Of a stretch of DNA of 64,000 nucleotides, positions 16,903 through 25,411 are shown piece by piece. Positions within the stretch are counted from its first letter, which is position 1. Each line of letters opens with the position of its first letter. The DNA is from Symbiodolus clandestinus (GTDB lineage Bacteria; Pseudomonadota; Gammaproteobacteria; Enterobacterales; G038960095), in NCBI GenBank assembly GCA_038960095.1, contig CP152425.1:1240001-1304000 (forward strand). The letters are read 5' to 3'. The notes beneath the pieces were generated by a model that did no database searches, was not told where the DNA came from, and saw nothing but the letters and a program-made list of their open reading frames with translations. Position numbers and translations under genes: made by a program.

Positions 16903-18126
16903 CTATTCCCCAAAATCATCTAAGCTGATTTGCTCATCCTCAACACCCAATTCATGCAGCATAGTAATCACTGCTTTATTCATCATTGGGGGGCCACAGA
17001 GGTAGAATTCGCACTCATCAACGGCTTCATGGTCCTGTAAATAGTTATCCAACAGCACTTGATGAATAAAACCAGTGTAACCTTGCCAATCGTCTTCTGG
17101 CTGAGGTTCAGAAAGTGCGATAAACCACCGGAAATTTGGATGCTGTTGCTGCAGCTGGTCAAATTCTTCCGTATAAAACAGTTCGCGTTTAGAACGGGCA
17201 CCATACCAGAAGCTAATTTTTCGTTGTGTTTTAAGGCGTTTAAGTTGATCAAAAATATGTGAGCGCATCGGTGCCATTCCAGCACCGCCACCAATAAACA
17301 CCATCTCTGCCTCACTCTCTTTGGCAAAAAATTCACCAAATGGGCCGGAAATAGTAACCTCGTCACCTGGTTTCAAAGACCAAATGTAGGAGGTCATCTG
17401 TCCTGGAGGAAGCTCAGGACGTTTAGCCGGTGGTGTAGCAATGCGTACGTTTAGCATAATAATCCCCAGCTCTTGCGGATAGTTTGCCATTGAGTAAGCA
17501 CGGCTAACGGTTTCATCAGCAGCAGAGGTATAATCAAATAGATGGTGTTTCTTCCACTCTTCTTGATAAATTTCTGGAATGTTAAAATCTCGAAAGTGCA
17601 CTTGATGAGGGGGAGCATCAATTTGGATATAGCCGCCCGCTCGAAAGGGTACCGATTCACCATCAGGGATCTGTAATTTCAGCTCTTTGATATAGGTGGC
17701 TTTATTCTCATTAGAAATCACCTTGCAACGCCACTGTTTTACCCCCAAGATAGTTTCAGGTAGCTGCAGCTGCATGGATTGTTTGACATTGACTTGGCAG
17801 GCTAAGCGGCAGCCGCTGGCCGCTTCACGGCGGTTAATATGGGTTAGCTCTGTCGGTAAAATTGAGCCACCACCTTCATGAATAGTCACCCGGCATTGAC
17901 CACAAGTCCCACCGCCACCACAGGCTGAGGAGATAAAAATCCCATGATTGGCCAGTACAGTCAGCAGTTTACCCCCAGCCGTCGTATTGACTGAGCGCTC
18001 AGGGTGGTCCTGAATGGTGATAGTAATCGCTTCATTGCTGACTAATTGTGATTTCGTCAACAGAATAATCACGACTAAGGATAAAACCAAGGTGGTAAAT
18101 AGGGTGATGCCGAGCAGCATTTCCAT
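16903..18126 (-). CDS. nqrF: Na+-NQR subunit F, NADH dehydrogenase module
   Basis: NqrF accepts electrons from NADH through FAD and a 2Fe-2S cluster and passes them into the membrane complex. One N-terminal helix (LLGITLFTTLVLSLVVIILL) anchors it. The ferredoxin domain has Cys69, Cys75, Cys78 and Cys110 (SACGGGGTCGQC and RLAC), the spacing known from Vibrio NqrF. The FAD domain has RAYSMANYP, and the NADH domain has GGGAGMAPMRSH and YLCGPPMMNKA. At 407 residues it has the family length and ends in the expected DDFGE. It is the last structural gene of the operon, 21 bp after nqrE. Confidence 0.96.
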   Translation of the reverse strand: MEMLLGITLFTTLVLSLVVIILLTKSQLVSNEAITITIQDHPERSVNTTAGGKLLTVLANHGIFISSACGGGGTCGQCRVTIHEGGGSILPTELTHINRREAASGCRLACQVNVKQSMQLQLPETILGVKQWRCKVISNENKATYIKELKLQIPDGESVPFRAGGYIQIDAPPHQVHFRDFNIPEIYQEEWKKHHLFDYTSAADETVSRAYSMANYPQELGIIMLNVRIATPPAKRPELPPGQMTSYIWSLKPGDEVTISGPFGEFFAKESEAEMVFIGGGAGMAPMRSHIFDQLKRLKTQRKISFWYGARSKRELFYTEEFDQLQQQHPNFRWFIALSEPQPEDDWQGYTGFIHQVLLDNYLQDHEAVDECEFYLCGPPMMNKAVITMLHELGVEDEQISLDDFGE

Positions 18127-18147
18127 CGGGTGGTCCTATCGGATAGA

Positions 18148-18744
18148 TTACAATTGAATACCAGAGAAACACATAAAGGCCATGGCCATTAGGCCTGCCG
18201 TAATAAAAGTAATCGGTAATCCTCTTAAGCCTTTAGGGACATCAGCGTATTGTAGCTTTTCACGAATAGCCGCTAAAGCGATAATCGCTAATAACCAACC
18301 AAGGCCGGCACCCAAACCATAAATTATCGATTCTTTGAATTGATAATTTCGCTGTACCATAAAAGATACAGCCCCAAAAATGGCACAGTTGACGGCAATC
18401 AAGGGTAGGTAGATCCCTAATGTTTGGTATAGCGCCGGGAAGAAACGGTCTAAAACCATCTCCAAGATCTGCACAATCGCGGCGATTACGCCAATAAAGG
18501 TGATAAAATTTAGAAAGCTTAAATCAACCCCAGGCAATAAAGCGCCCTTTTTTAACAGAAATCGGTAAATTAGATTATTGGCAGGCACCGCAAGCGCAAG
18601 TACTACAGTGACTGCCACCCCTAAACCAACCGCAGTGGCAATCCGCTTTGAAACTGCTAAAAAGGTACACATGCCTAGGAAGAAAGACAATGCCATATTT
18701 TCGACAAATAGGGCACGAACCAGGAGGCTCAAATAGTGTTGCAT
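18148..18744 (-). CDS. nqrE: Na+-NQR subunit E
   Basis: A 198-residue polytopic membrane subunit with six predicted helices, paralogous to NqrD and RnfA. NqrD and NqrE together hold an intramembrane iron centre between conserved cysteines; here the cysteines are in FLGMCTFLAV and LIAVNCAIFGAVSFM. The start MQHYLSLLVRALFVENMALSFFLGMC matches the family exactly in length and position. It is 6 bp downstream of nqrD. Confidence 0.95.
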   Translation of the reverse strand: MQHYLSLLVRALFVENMALSFFLGMCTFLAVSKRIATAVGLGVAVTVVLALAVPANNLIYRFLLKKGALLPGVDLSFLNFITFIGVIAAIVQILEMVLDRFFPALYQTLGIYLPLIAVNCAIFGAVSFMVQRNYQFKESIIYGLGAGLGWLLAIIALAAIREKLQYADVPKGLRGLPITFITAGLMAMAFMCFSGIQL

Positions 18745-18750
18745 CCGCGG

Positions 18751-19380
18751 TTACTCCGACTCTTGCTGCTCAGGTTTTAGGGATCGTAGCACCCAAATTA
18801 ATAAACCAATAATAAAAAAAGCGCTGGGCGGCAGCAATAACAGCCCATTCGGTAAATACCATCCACCGCTAGAAACGGGAGATAATACCGTAAAACCCAA
18901 AAGTTTACCGGATCCAAAGAGTTCGCGAATTATCGCGACTAAGATTAAAATTAATCCATACCCCAGGCCGTGACCAATGCCATCAACAAAACTTAACAAA
19001 GGCGGTGATTTCATTGCACAGGCCTCGGCACGTCCCATCACAATGCAGTTGGTAATAATCAATCCGACAAACACCGATAGCTGTTTAGATAGCGAATAGG
19101 CATAGGCTTTTAACAGCTGGTCAACCACAATGACCAGTGAAGCAATAATTGTCATCTGCACAATGATGCGGACACTATTGGGAATATGTTGGCGAATTAA
19201 GGCGATACAGCAGCTAGAGCCAGCGGTCACCAAAGAGAGTGCCAGTGCCATCACTAAGGCAGTCTCTAATTTACTAGTGACTGCTAAGGCAGAACATACC
19301 CCTAAAATCTGTAAAGCAATCGGGTTATCAGCAATGATGGGATGCAAGAAAGCTTGTTTAAGGGGAGATGATTTAGCCAT
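18751..19380 (-). CDS. nqrD: Na+-NQR subunit D
   Basis: A 209-residue membrane subunit with six helices and inverted topology relative to NqrE. The conserved cysteine segments LGVCSALAVTSKLETALVM and VGLIITNCIVMGRAEACAM carry the iron-ligand cysteines. The C-terminus FFIIGLLIWVLRSLKPEQQE is typical. The ATG overlaps the end of nqrC by 8 bp, indicating coupling. Confidence 0.95.
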   Translation of the reverse strand: MAKSSPLKQAFLHPIIADNPIALQILGVCSALAVTSKLETALVMALALSLVTAGSSCCIALIRQHIPNSVRIIVQMTIIASLVIVVDQLLKAYAYSLSKQLSVFVGLIITNCIVMGRAEACAMKSPPLLSFVDGIGHGLGYGLILILVAIIRELFGSGKLLGFTVLSPVSSGGWYLPNGLLLLPPSAFFIIGLLIWVLRSLKPEQQESE

Positions 19381-20161
19381 GGTTTAATAATCCTGCTTGT
19401 ACGTTAGCCAGAAAAGGACCATAACCTAATGGACCTAACCAAAAATTCAGGGTTCCCTGCACCCCTTTAGTGGTTAAAGTAGCGCCCGAAAGGGCATCAA
19501 CAGCATGTGGGTTGGTTGCATTAGCCCCCCCTTTTTTTAATTGGATAGCCAATTGTCCTTGAGTGTCAAAAAGCTGTTTTCCAGGCCACTGCTGCTGCCA
19601 TAAAGGATTATCAACTTCGCCGCCTAACCCAGGGGTTTCACCATGTTGATAATAGTTGAGCCCCTGTACGGTTTTACCGTCAGCTTGAATGGCGATAAAA
19701 GCATACATCATATTCCATAAGCCATTACCATAAATCGGGAGAATCAGTGAGCTAATTTTCCCTGAAGGTTGCTTGACCACATAGATACGTTGCTGGTTAG
19801 CGCGGCGCTGGATTTGAGCGCTGTCCTGCTCAGGAGCAATGGCTAGACTCTGCTGCTTTTGTTGTGCTGCTTGGTAAGGATCAAACACTTCAGCATTCCC
19901 CATGGCAAACTGACCGCTAAGCAGATCAACCAAGCGAGGCTCCAATCGCTGCTTGAAGACTTGATTTATTTTGGAGGGAGGCATATCGGCAATCCACAGA
20001 CCAGCCATTTGTAGCAGTATACGTTGCTGATCAAGCTGCTGGCTCTGTTGCTGGCGTTGACGCAATCCAACCGCGGTGCCGGCTACTACAATGGAGCAGA
20101 ACAAACAGAGAATGAAAACAACCGCAAGCGTTTTTTGGGTAGACTCGTTATTGCTGGACAC
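19373..20161 (-). CDS. nqrC: Na+-NQR subunit C, FMN-carrying
   Basis: NqrC has one N-terminal membrane helix (TLAVVFILCLFCSIVVAGTAVGL) and a periplasmic FMN domain. The covalent FMN attachment motif SGATLTT is intact with Thr228, the target of ApbE. Other landmarks are GNGLWNMMYAFIAI and the HGETPGLGGEVDNPLWQQQWPGK block. Length (262) is normal. A glutamine-rich stretch (RQRQQQSQQLDQQ) follows the membrane helix, in line with the Gln-rich character of many proteins in this genome. Confidence 0.95.
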   Translation of the reverse strand: MSSNNESTQKTLAVVFILCLFCSIVVAGTAVGLRQRQQQSQQLDQQRILLQMAGLWIADMPPSKINQVFKQRLEPRLVDLLSGQFAMGNAEVFDPYQAAQQKQQSLAIAPEQDSAQIQRRANQQRIYVVKQPSGKISSLILPIYGNGLWNMMYAFIAIQADGKTVQGLNYYQHGETPGLGGEVDNPLWQQQWPGKQLFDTQGQLAIQLKKGGANATNPHAVDALSGATLTTKGVQGTLNFWLGPLGYGPFLANVQAGLLNHG

Positions 20162-21401
20162 GGCGTAGCCTCCGTTTAATATTAGCTTGTGCTACCACAT
20201 AGTCGAATAACGGCGCGAACAGATTAGCAAACAGGATGGCCAACATCATCCCCTCGGGATAGGCAGGATTAACCACCCGGATCAGCACGGTCATTGCTCC
20301 AATCAACAAACCATAACACCATTTGCCACAATCGGTAAAGGCAGCTGACACCGGATCGGTAGCCATAAACATCATTCCAAAAGCAAAACCGCCAAGCACC
20401 AAGTGCCAATACCAGGGCATAGCGAATAATGGATTGGTGGTTGAACCGATAGCATTGAACAGCAGTGAAAGACTGATCATTCCGATCATAACGCCAAGCA
20501 CAATCCGCCAGGAGGCAATACGAAACCACATCAGTAGGAGACCACTTAACAAGATAAACAGCGTAGAGGTCTCACCCAGTGAACCGGGTAGATAGCCTAA
20601 AAAGGCTTGCCACCAGGTCAACGGCTGCCCAGTTGCGTGGTTGATAACGGTTGCTATGCCGTGGCTAGCTGCTTGAGCCAGTGCGGTAGCTCCGGAATAG
20701 CCGTCGGCAACCACCCAAAGCGAATCGCCAGAGAGTTGAGCAGGGTAAGAGAAAAATAGAAAAGCCCGCCCAGCCAGTGCTGGGTTAAGGAAGTTACGCC
20801 CAGTACCTCCAAACAGCTCTTTAGCGATAACAACCCCGAAGCTAATTCCCAGTGCCGCTTGCCAAAGCGGTAAAGTCGGGGGAAGCGTTAAAGCAAATAA
20901 AATGGAGGTAACAAAGAAGCCCTCATTGACCTCATGACGTCTTACAATGGCAAACAGTACTTCCCAACAGCCGCCAACAATAAATGCAGTCAGGTACAGA
21001 GGTAGAAAATAGCTGAGGCCTAGCAGCAATTGACTACCTAGACCAGCTTCCGGTAATACGAGCGATCCACCTAATAGCTCAACGGCACGATAATGCCAAT
21101 TATCGCTAATAATTTGCCGAAAACTATCGCCACTATAGAGTTGATTCAATGCTTGAATACTTTGTTGACCTGTGATGTATACACCCCAGGTAGCAGGTAA
21201 TAGTGCTGCTATCCAAACCCAGATCATCATCCGTTTCAAATCAATCGCATCTCGGACATGAGTAGTGCCTTGAGCGACACCATTGCTACCATATAAAAAG
21301 GTAGTAACCGCTTCGTATAGCGGATACCAACGCTGGTAGCGACCACCGGCTTCAAAATCACTGGCTCGTTGATGTAACCAATGCTGCAGACTCATGACCA
21401 T
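20148..21401 (-). CDS. nqrB: Na+-NQR subunit B, FMN-carrying
   Basis: NqrB is the large multi-pass subunit that carries one covalent FMN, binds riboflavin and forms much of the sodium path. The FMN motif DGYSGATALAQ is present with Thr239. Conserved membrane segments include VNEGFFVTSILFALTLPPTLPLWQAALGI, FGGTGRNFLNPALAGRAFLFFSYP and GGFAFGMMFMATDPVSAAFT. The length of 417 residues is normal. The start overlaps the end of nqrA by 10 bp and its own end overlaps nqrC by 14 bp. The ATG two codons before MSLQHWLHQ is used. Confidence 0.95.
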   Translation of the reverse strand: MVMSLQHWLHQRASDFEAGGRYQRWYPLYEAVTTFLYGSNGVAQGTTHVRDAIDLKRMMIWVWIAALLPATWGVYITGQQSIQALNQLYSGDSFRQIISDNWHYRAVELLGGSLVLPEAGLGSQLLLGLSYFLPLYLTAFIVGGCWEVLFAIVRRHEVNEGFFVTSILFALTLPPTLPLWQAALGISFGVVIAKELFGGTGRNFLNPALAGRAFLFFSYPAQLSGDSLWVVADGYSGATALAQAASHGIATVINHATGQPLTWWQAFLGYLPGSLGETSTLFILLSGLLLMWFRIASWRIVLGVMIGMISLSLLFNAIGSTTNPLFAMPWYWHLVLGGFAFGMMFMATDPVSAAFTDCGKWCYGLLIGAMTVLIRVVNPAYPEGMMLAILFANLFAPLFDYVVAQANIKRRLRRVQQ

Positions 21402-22744
21402 TCCTCTTTTTTGATTTGATTCAACAGCTGACGCAGCAGTGGTCCATAGTTGTATTTTCCGGGACAGACGAAGGTACAGAGTGCTAAATCCTCTTCATCT
21501 AGTTCTAAGCAGCCAAGCGCTTGCGCCTGCTCTTGATTGCCAACAATCAAAGCACGCAGCAATAGCGTGGGCAATAGATCTAAGGGCATGACCCGCTCAT
21601 AAGTTCCGATAGGAACCATGGCTCGAGCACCTCCCTGTTGCGCCGTGGTCATAGGAACCGTCGGTTGAGTCGTAAAATGGCTACAAGTGGTGCGAGTAAT
21701 GGAATATTTGGCACCACTCGGCCTGATCCAACCGAATAGCTGGGGTTCACTTCCTTCTTGTAAAACGGTGATCTGTTGATGATAGCGACCTAAAAAGTCA
21801 TGAAAACCGTTAGCTAAGGTACCGTGAAGTACTGAGCCGGAGATAATGCGATTGGTGCCTGATTTCAGTTGGCCAGCAACCAAATCACTGATTTTGGCTC
21901 CCAATAACGTTTTCAATAGCTGGGGTTGTCGGACTTGTGGTCCAGTCAAAGAAACGATTCGCGTGGTATTGAGTTCGCCACTGGTGAATAGCTGACCGAT
22001 CGCAATAACCTCTTGGTAACCAATATGCCAGACCGTTCGTTGTAAAGAGACTGGGAATAGGTGGTGAATGTGGGTACCTACAAGCCCAGCAGGATGAGGT
22101 CCTGCCCATTCGGTGACCACTAATGAAGGGAGATCAGGGTAGGGAATGGCAGCACCTGCTGCCTGGCATAGATAGAGTTTCCCTTCGGTCAATCGAGACA
22201 GTATGGTTAAACCATCGACAAAAGCGTTTGCCTGTTGCTGGATAATGAAGGCGGGATCAGCGGCTAAGGGTTGAGTATCAATGGCAGTGACAAAAATAGC
22301 CGCTGCTTGGCTATTAACGGCAGGAACCAGGCTAAAAGGTCGAGTTCGCAATGCAGTCCAAAGGCCTGAATTGATTAAATTATCACGAATTAGCGCTTGA
22401 TCGAGTGAGGTTAACTGTTCAGTGCGGTAGTGAGCAAAGGTAAGCTGTTCTTGTCCCTCTACTTGAATGACCAGAGCGCTGGGCACACGGCGAGCCCCGC
22501 GATGGATGGCGCTGACAGTACCACTGGCAGGGGAAGTATAGCGGACACCAGGACTGTTTTTGTCTAAGAATAGCAGCTCTCCTTTGCGAACAGACTGACC
22601 GACTGCTACTTGTAGCAGAGGGCGCAAGCCAAGATACTCTTCGCCTAAAAGAGCCACCTCACTAACCTTAGGGGCAGGTGAGAGGCGAGTTTGAGGTTGA
22701 CCGGAAATGGGTAGGTCTAACCCCTTTTTAAGGGTGATCGTCAT
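21392..22744 (-). CDS. nqrA: Na+-NQR subunit A
   Basis: The first gene of the operon encodes the cytoplasmic subunit associated with quinone binding. Family landmarks are the start MTITLKKGLDLPISGQP, PLLQVAVGQSVRKGELLF, PASGTVSAIHRGARRVPSALVIQV, the GPHPAGLVGTHIHHLFPV block and CTFVCPGKYNYGPLLRQLL near the end. The length of 450 is normal. No strong ribosome site precedes ATG 22744. All six structural genes are intact and close-packed, so this organism can build a primary sodium pump and is expected to use sodium-coupled energetics. Confidence 0.95.
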   Translation of the reverse strand: MTITLKKGLDLPISGQPQTRLSPAPKVSEVALLGEEYLGLRPLLQVAVGQSVRKGELLFLDKNSPGVRYTSPASGTVSAIHRGARRVPSALVIQVEGQEQLTFAHYRTEQLTSLDQALIRDNLINSGLWTALRTRPFSLVPAVNSQAAAIFVTAIDTQPLAADPAFIIQQQANAFVDGLTILSRLTEGKLYLCQAAGAAIPYPDLPSLVVTEWAGPHPAGLVGTHIHHLFPVSLQRTVWHIGYQEVIAIGQLFTSGELNTTRIVSLTGPQVRQPQLLKTLLGAKISDLVAGQLKSGTNRIISGSVLHGTLANGFHDFLGRYHQQITVLQEGSEPQLFGWIRPSGAKYSITRTTCSHFTTQPTVPMTTAQQGGARAMVPIGTYERVMPLDLLPTLLLRALIVGNQEQAQALGCLELDEEDLALCTFVCPGKYNYGPLLRQLLNQIKKEEWS

Positions 22745-22858
22745 AGGATATACACAGCCACTGCTTTATTTCAAAGCGCTAGGTTAATAAATCGGTAGAT
22801 ATTACTGACTCAACAAAGTCAATCATGACCTATTGGATCACCAAAATAACGGTTAACG

Positions 22859-22885
22859 ATTATAGCATCGCTGGCTAATAAGCAA
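22859..22885 (-). promoter_or_regulatory. Putative nqr operon promoter
   Basis: On the minus strand TTGCTT (22880-22885) and TATAAT (22859-22864) are separated by 15 bp, about 115 bp upstream of nqrA. The -10 is perfect and the spacer is short. The rest of the 160-bp upstream region holds no gene. A weak candidate. Confidence 0.35.
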
Positions 22886-22902
22886 AGAGGGTAAGGGAGG
22901 CG

Positions 22903-23160
22903 TTAACGAAAAACAGTATCTTTTTTTGCTATTTTGTTAGAACAGAGGGGTGAATTGGCAAGTTGAAACTGATCGGATAACCACCCTTGAGGCGAATAGG
23001 TATGCAGTGCCAGTGCATGGATCAGGCTTAATGGTTCAGTAGAGTGGTTAGTAGTGGGTAAATAACGCGGTGTCGGCTTAGTCGAGATAGTATTGCAAAT
23101 TGGTTGCAAACGATCAAGATCTTAAAGTGGCTATCAGCTTCTCCCCATTGAAGCTGCTGC
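22903..23160 (-). pseudogene. Dead partial copy of bolA
   Basis: This stretch is about 80% alike in DNA to the intact bolA at 23502-23822. Reading the minus strand gives QWGEADSHFKIL, then LSRLSRHRVIY, a one-base deletion that brings a stop, and in another frame LIHALALHTYSPQGWLSDQFQLANSP. The first 25 or so codons are missing. It is the product of a local tandem duplication, now non-functional. Confidence 0.75.
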
Positions 23161-23501
23161 ATGCTCAAGGTTCTGCTGATGATGCCTTTGTGAGGTGCAA
23201 GCGTGCTATCAAGTCATCCACCGGGAGCAAGAGCATCCACGCAATCAAGCAGTGACAGCACTTAGAAACAGGAAGCTGCCACAATGGAAAAAACTTCAAT
23301 TACCATCAACATTTATTGGTCGAAACCAGCTTCTCGCACTATCAACCGTTGGTTGGCTCACGACTAAACCTGCGTGATTACCAGGCACAGGTTGGAGAAA
23401 TGCTGGCAGGCGAACAAATTAACTTCTCTCGGTAGGTCTATACGACAGGTTGTTGCTTTACTCTGTACCAGATGCGGAAAACTTTTTTCAACTCGATTGG
23501 C
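23161..23501. other. Unassigned spacer between the two bolA copies
   Basis: I find no gene. Part of the plus strand near 23305-23432 reads SFSHYQPLVGSRLNLRDYQAQVGEMLAGEQINF before a stop. It has the look of a gene fragment, perhaps from a mobile element, but I cannot assign it. It is probably foreign or duplicated debris. Confidence 0.3.
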
Positions 23502-23822
23502 TCAACAACGCCCTATTTTATTAGAACAGGGAGGGGAATTGGCAAGTTGAAATTGATCGGATAACCGCTCTTGAGGCGAATAGGCATGCAATGCCAATGC
23601 ATGGATCGGGCCTAATGGTTTTAGTAGCGTGGTCAGTCGTTGGTAAATAGCGCGGTGTCGGCTTAGGCGAGATAGTGTTGCAAATCGGTCACAAACCACC
23701 AAGATCTTAAAGTGACTATCAGCTTCTCCCCATTGATGTTGCTGGCTCTGATTGATCACCAGGAGTTCTTGTGGTTTAAAAGCATCTTCAAGAGTAGCGG
23801 TGATGGTAGTTTGAATGGACAT
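23502..23822 (-). CDS. bolA: BolA-family protein
   Basis: BolA proteins pair with monothiol glutaredoxins in iron-sulfur cluster handling and, in E. coli, affect morphology and biofilm genes. The 106-residue protein aligns with E. coli BolA: SHFKILVVCDRF, LSRHRAIYQRLTTLL, IHALALHAYSP and the NSPPC end. The conserved class II helix-turn-helix-like face is present. ATG 23822 overlaps the stop of the preceding immunity-like gene (TGATG), so translation would be coupled to a gene that is itself frameshifted. A dead copy lies 400 bp downstream. Confidence 0.9.
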   Translation of the reverse strand: MSIQTTITATLEDAFKPQELLVINQSQQHQWGEADSHFKILVVCDRFATLSRLSRHRAIYQRLTTLLKPLGPIHALALHAYSPQERLSDQFQLANSPPCSNKIGRC

Positions 23823-24599
23823 CAAGTTTTTCTCAATTGTCGTGTTAGAACGAAGCCAACACTGAGTTGTTTCGGATACAGCGCTTCCAGATCATCAACA
23901 CGTACTGACCATAAAGCAGCTAAATCCATGACAGTCTCTTCATTAGGGGCCCAGGCCGTTTCCCGCATCTCATCAGAAATTTCATCATCAAAGTTAAAGG
24001 CAGGTTGGTAACCTTCCTGTAACTCTTCAAGAGTTACCTCACCTTGTTCATAGCGATCATCGTCAGATTCCATAAAAACTCTTTTAATAACTCCGCTTTT
24101 TATAATAGCCCAGCAATAGGCATCAACCACGCGGTGGCTATGAAAGTAATAAAAATCCAGGATATTATGCTGTTTAAATATTTGGGCAAAATCCACGAAA
24201 TTTTGAGTCGCTTGCTCTTTTTCTTCATTTACACCGTAATCGCAAGTAAAACAAAAACCATCAAGGGCAAATCCAACAACAAAGATCCAACCATACTAAG
24301 AGTGGGGATATAAACAGATGTTCATGCTGATATTTTTTATTGTGGCTGTAGGCAGCTTGTAAGCCAGTATCCCAATTAGCGACTTGCCTGTTCGAGAAAT
24401 TTAGATCTTCAAGCGCCTTGATCACACTGTTGGTATCAACTGTTTTTATCGCCATCCAAGCGGTTTTATAACCAAAACTTTGAGGAATATCTGGAGTATG
24501 GGAGATAGTCAGTGGAGGTGCAGAAGCAGGGATAGAATTTGGTCTCGGCGGGACTGTCAAATTTTTCACTTTTTTTAATAACGGTTTAATGCTCATCAT
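23822..24599 (-). pseudogene. Frameshifted immunity-like protein, unnamed family
   Basis: Two frames join into one protein: MSIKPLLKKVKN...PQSFGYKTAWMAIKTVDTNSVIKALEDLNF...VANWDTGLQAAYS...HLFISPLLV, then GWIFVVGFALDGF...DFAQIFKQHNILDFYYFHSHRVVDAYCWAIIKSGVIKRVF...FNFDDEISDEMRETAWAPNEETVMDLAALWSVRVDDLE. Removing one base near 24293 connects them. The layout (YKTAWMAIK, F.SP...GW..VVG, YF.SHRV, W, N-E-E-VM-LA-WSV) is one I associate with small soluble proteins often found beside toxin or immunity genes; I have no firm family name. An in-frame hydrophobic extension to a TTG at 24710 overlaps the end of yajQ and may not be translated. Confidence 0.55.
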
Positions 24600-24706
24600 T
24601 AGCCATCTAATCAATAAAGATCGGATCCTTAAATACCACCTAAGCACCCATAAACCTGCAATAATGACAGGCAATAACCTAAGGAAAGAACAGAGCACTT
24701 TCCAAG

Positions 24707-25198
24707 TCAATCACGAAAATTAGTAAACTGTAGAGGCTGCTCTTGTTCACCTGTGCGTAGAGTGGTCATAACTGCTTGTAGGGTATTGCGTGATTTGTCA
24801 GAAACTCGGATCTGCTTATCTTGGATCTGTGATTGAACCTTTGGGTGTTGAGATTTAATCAGTTGCACTAACCGTTTAGCCAGAGGTGTGTCAATGCCTT
24901 GTTTGAAAGTTATTTCAAAGCTCCATAGCTTACCGCCATGATTAGGTTGTTGAGGAATGGTACAACTGTTACGTTCAATGCCTCGTTTATGCAGCTGGTT
25001 ATAAAATAGATCGAGCTGCTGCTGGAGTTGGAACTCAGATTCGGTGGTTAGTGTGATGGTTTCTGTTTTGTCATTGAGCGTGATGGTGGCGATGACTTTT
25101 TGAAAATCCCAACGTGAGGCTAATTCGCGCTGCGCATTAGCAACGGCATTACGTACCTCTTGCCAAGCGATTTCTGAAACAATATCAAATGAGGGCAT
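24707..25198 (-). CDS. yajQ: YajQ family nucleotide-binding protein
   Basis: A 163-residue member of the YajQ family, which binds nucleotides (cyclic-di-GMP in Xanthomonas) and has two ferredoxin-like halves. The start MPSFDIVSE, the RNAVANAQRELASRWDFQ helix, the HKRGIE segment, SFEITFKQGIDTPLAKRLVQLIK and the end PLQFTNFRD are diagnostic. ATG 25198 is preferred over the ATG one codon earlier because GGAG then stands six bases away. It is divergent from hemA. Confidence 0.92.
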   Translation of the reverse strand: MPSFDIVSEIAWQEVRNAVANAQRELASRWDFQKVIATITLNDKTETITLTTESEFQLQQQLDLFYNQLHKRGIERNSCTIPQQPNHGGKLWSFEITFKQGIDTPLAKRLVQLIKSQHPKVQSQIQDKQIRVSDKSRNTLQAVMTTLRTGEQEQPLQFTNFRD

Positions 25199-25411
25199 CA
25201 TTCACTCCCTAAAGTTTAGCAAAAAAAGCAGTCAAATCATCTTGGAAAACTCCTTTTTAAGCCAGTGCTATTTTAGCTTAAAGGTGCTAGCATAGCAAAA
25301 ATTAGCTCTTTCGCTTCACCAAACCGGCTGCTAATGGCGAAAAGCCCTACTTTCAGCAACCCAATTTACCCTAATTTATCACGCTAAATTGCTGCTAATC
25401 CACGTTATCTG

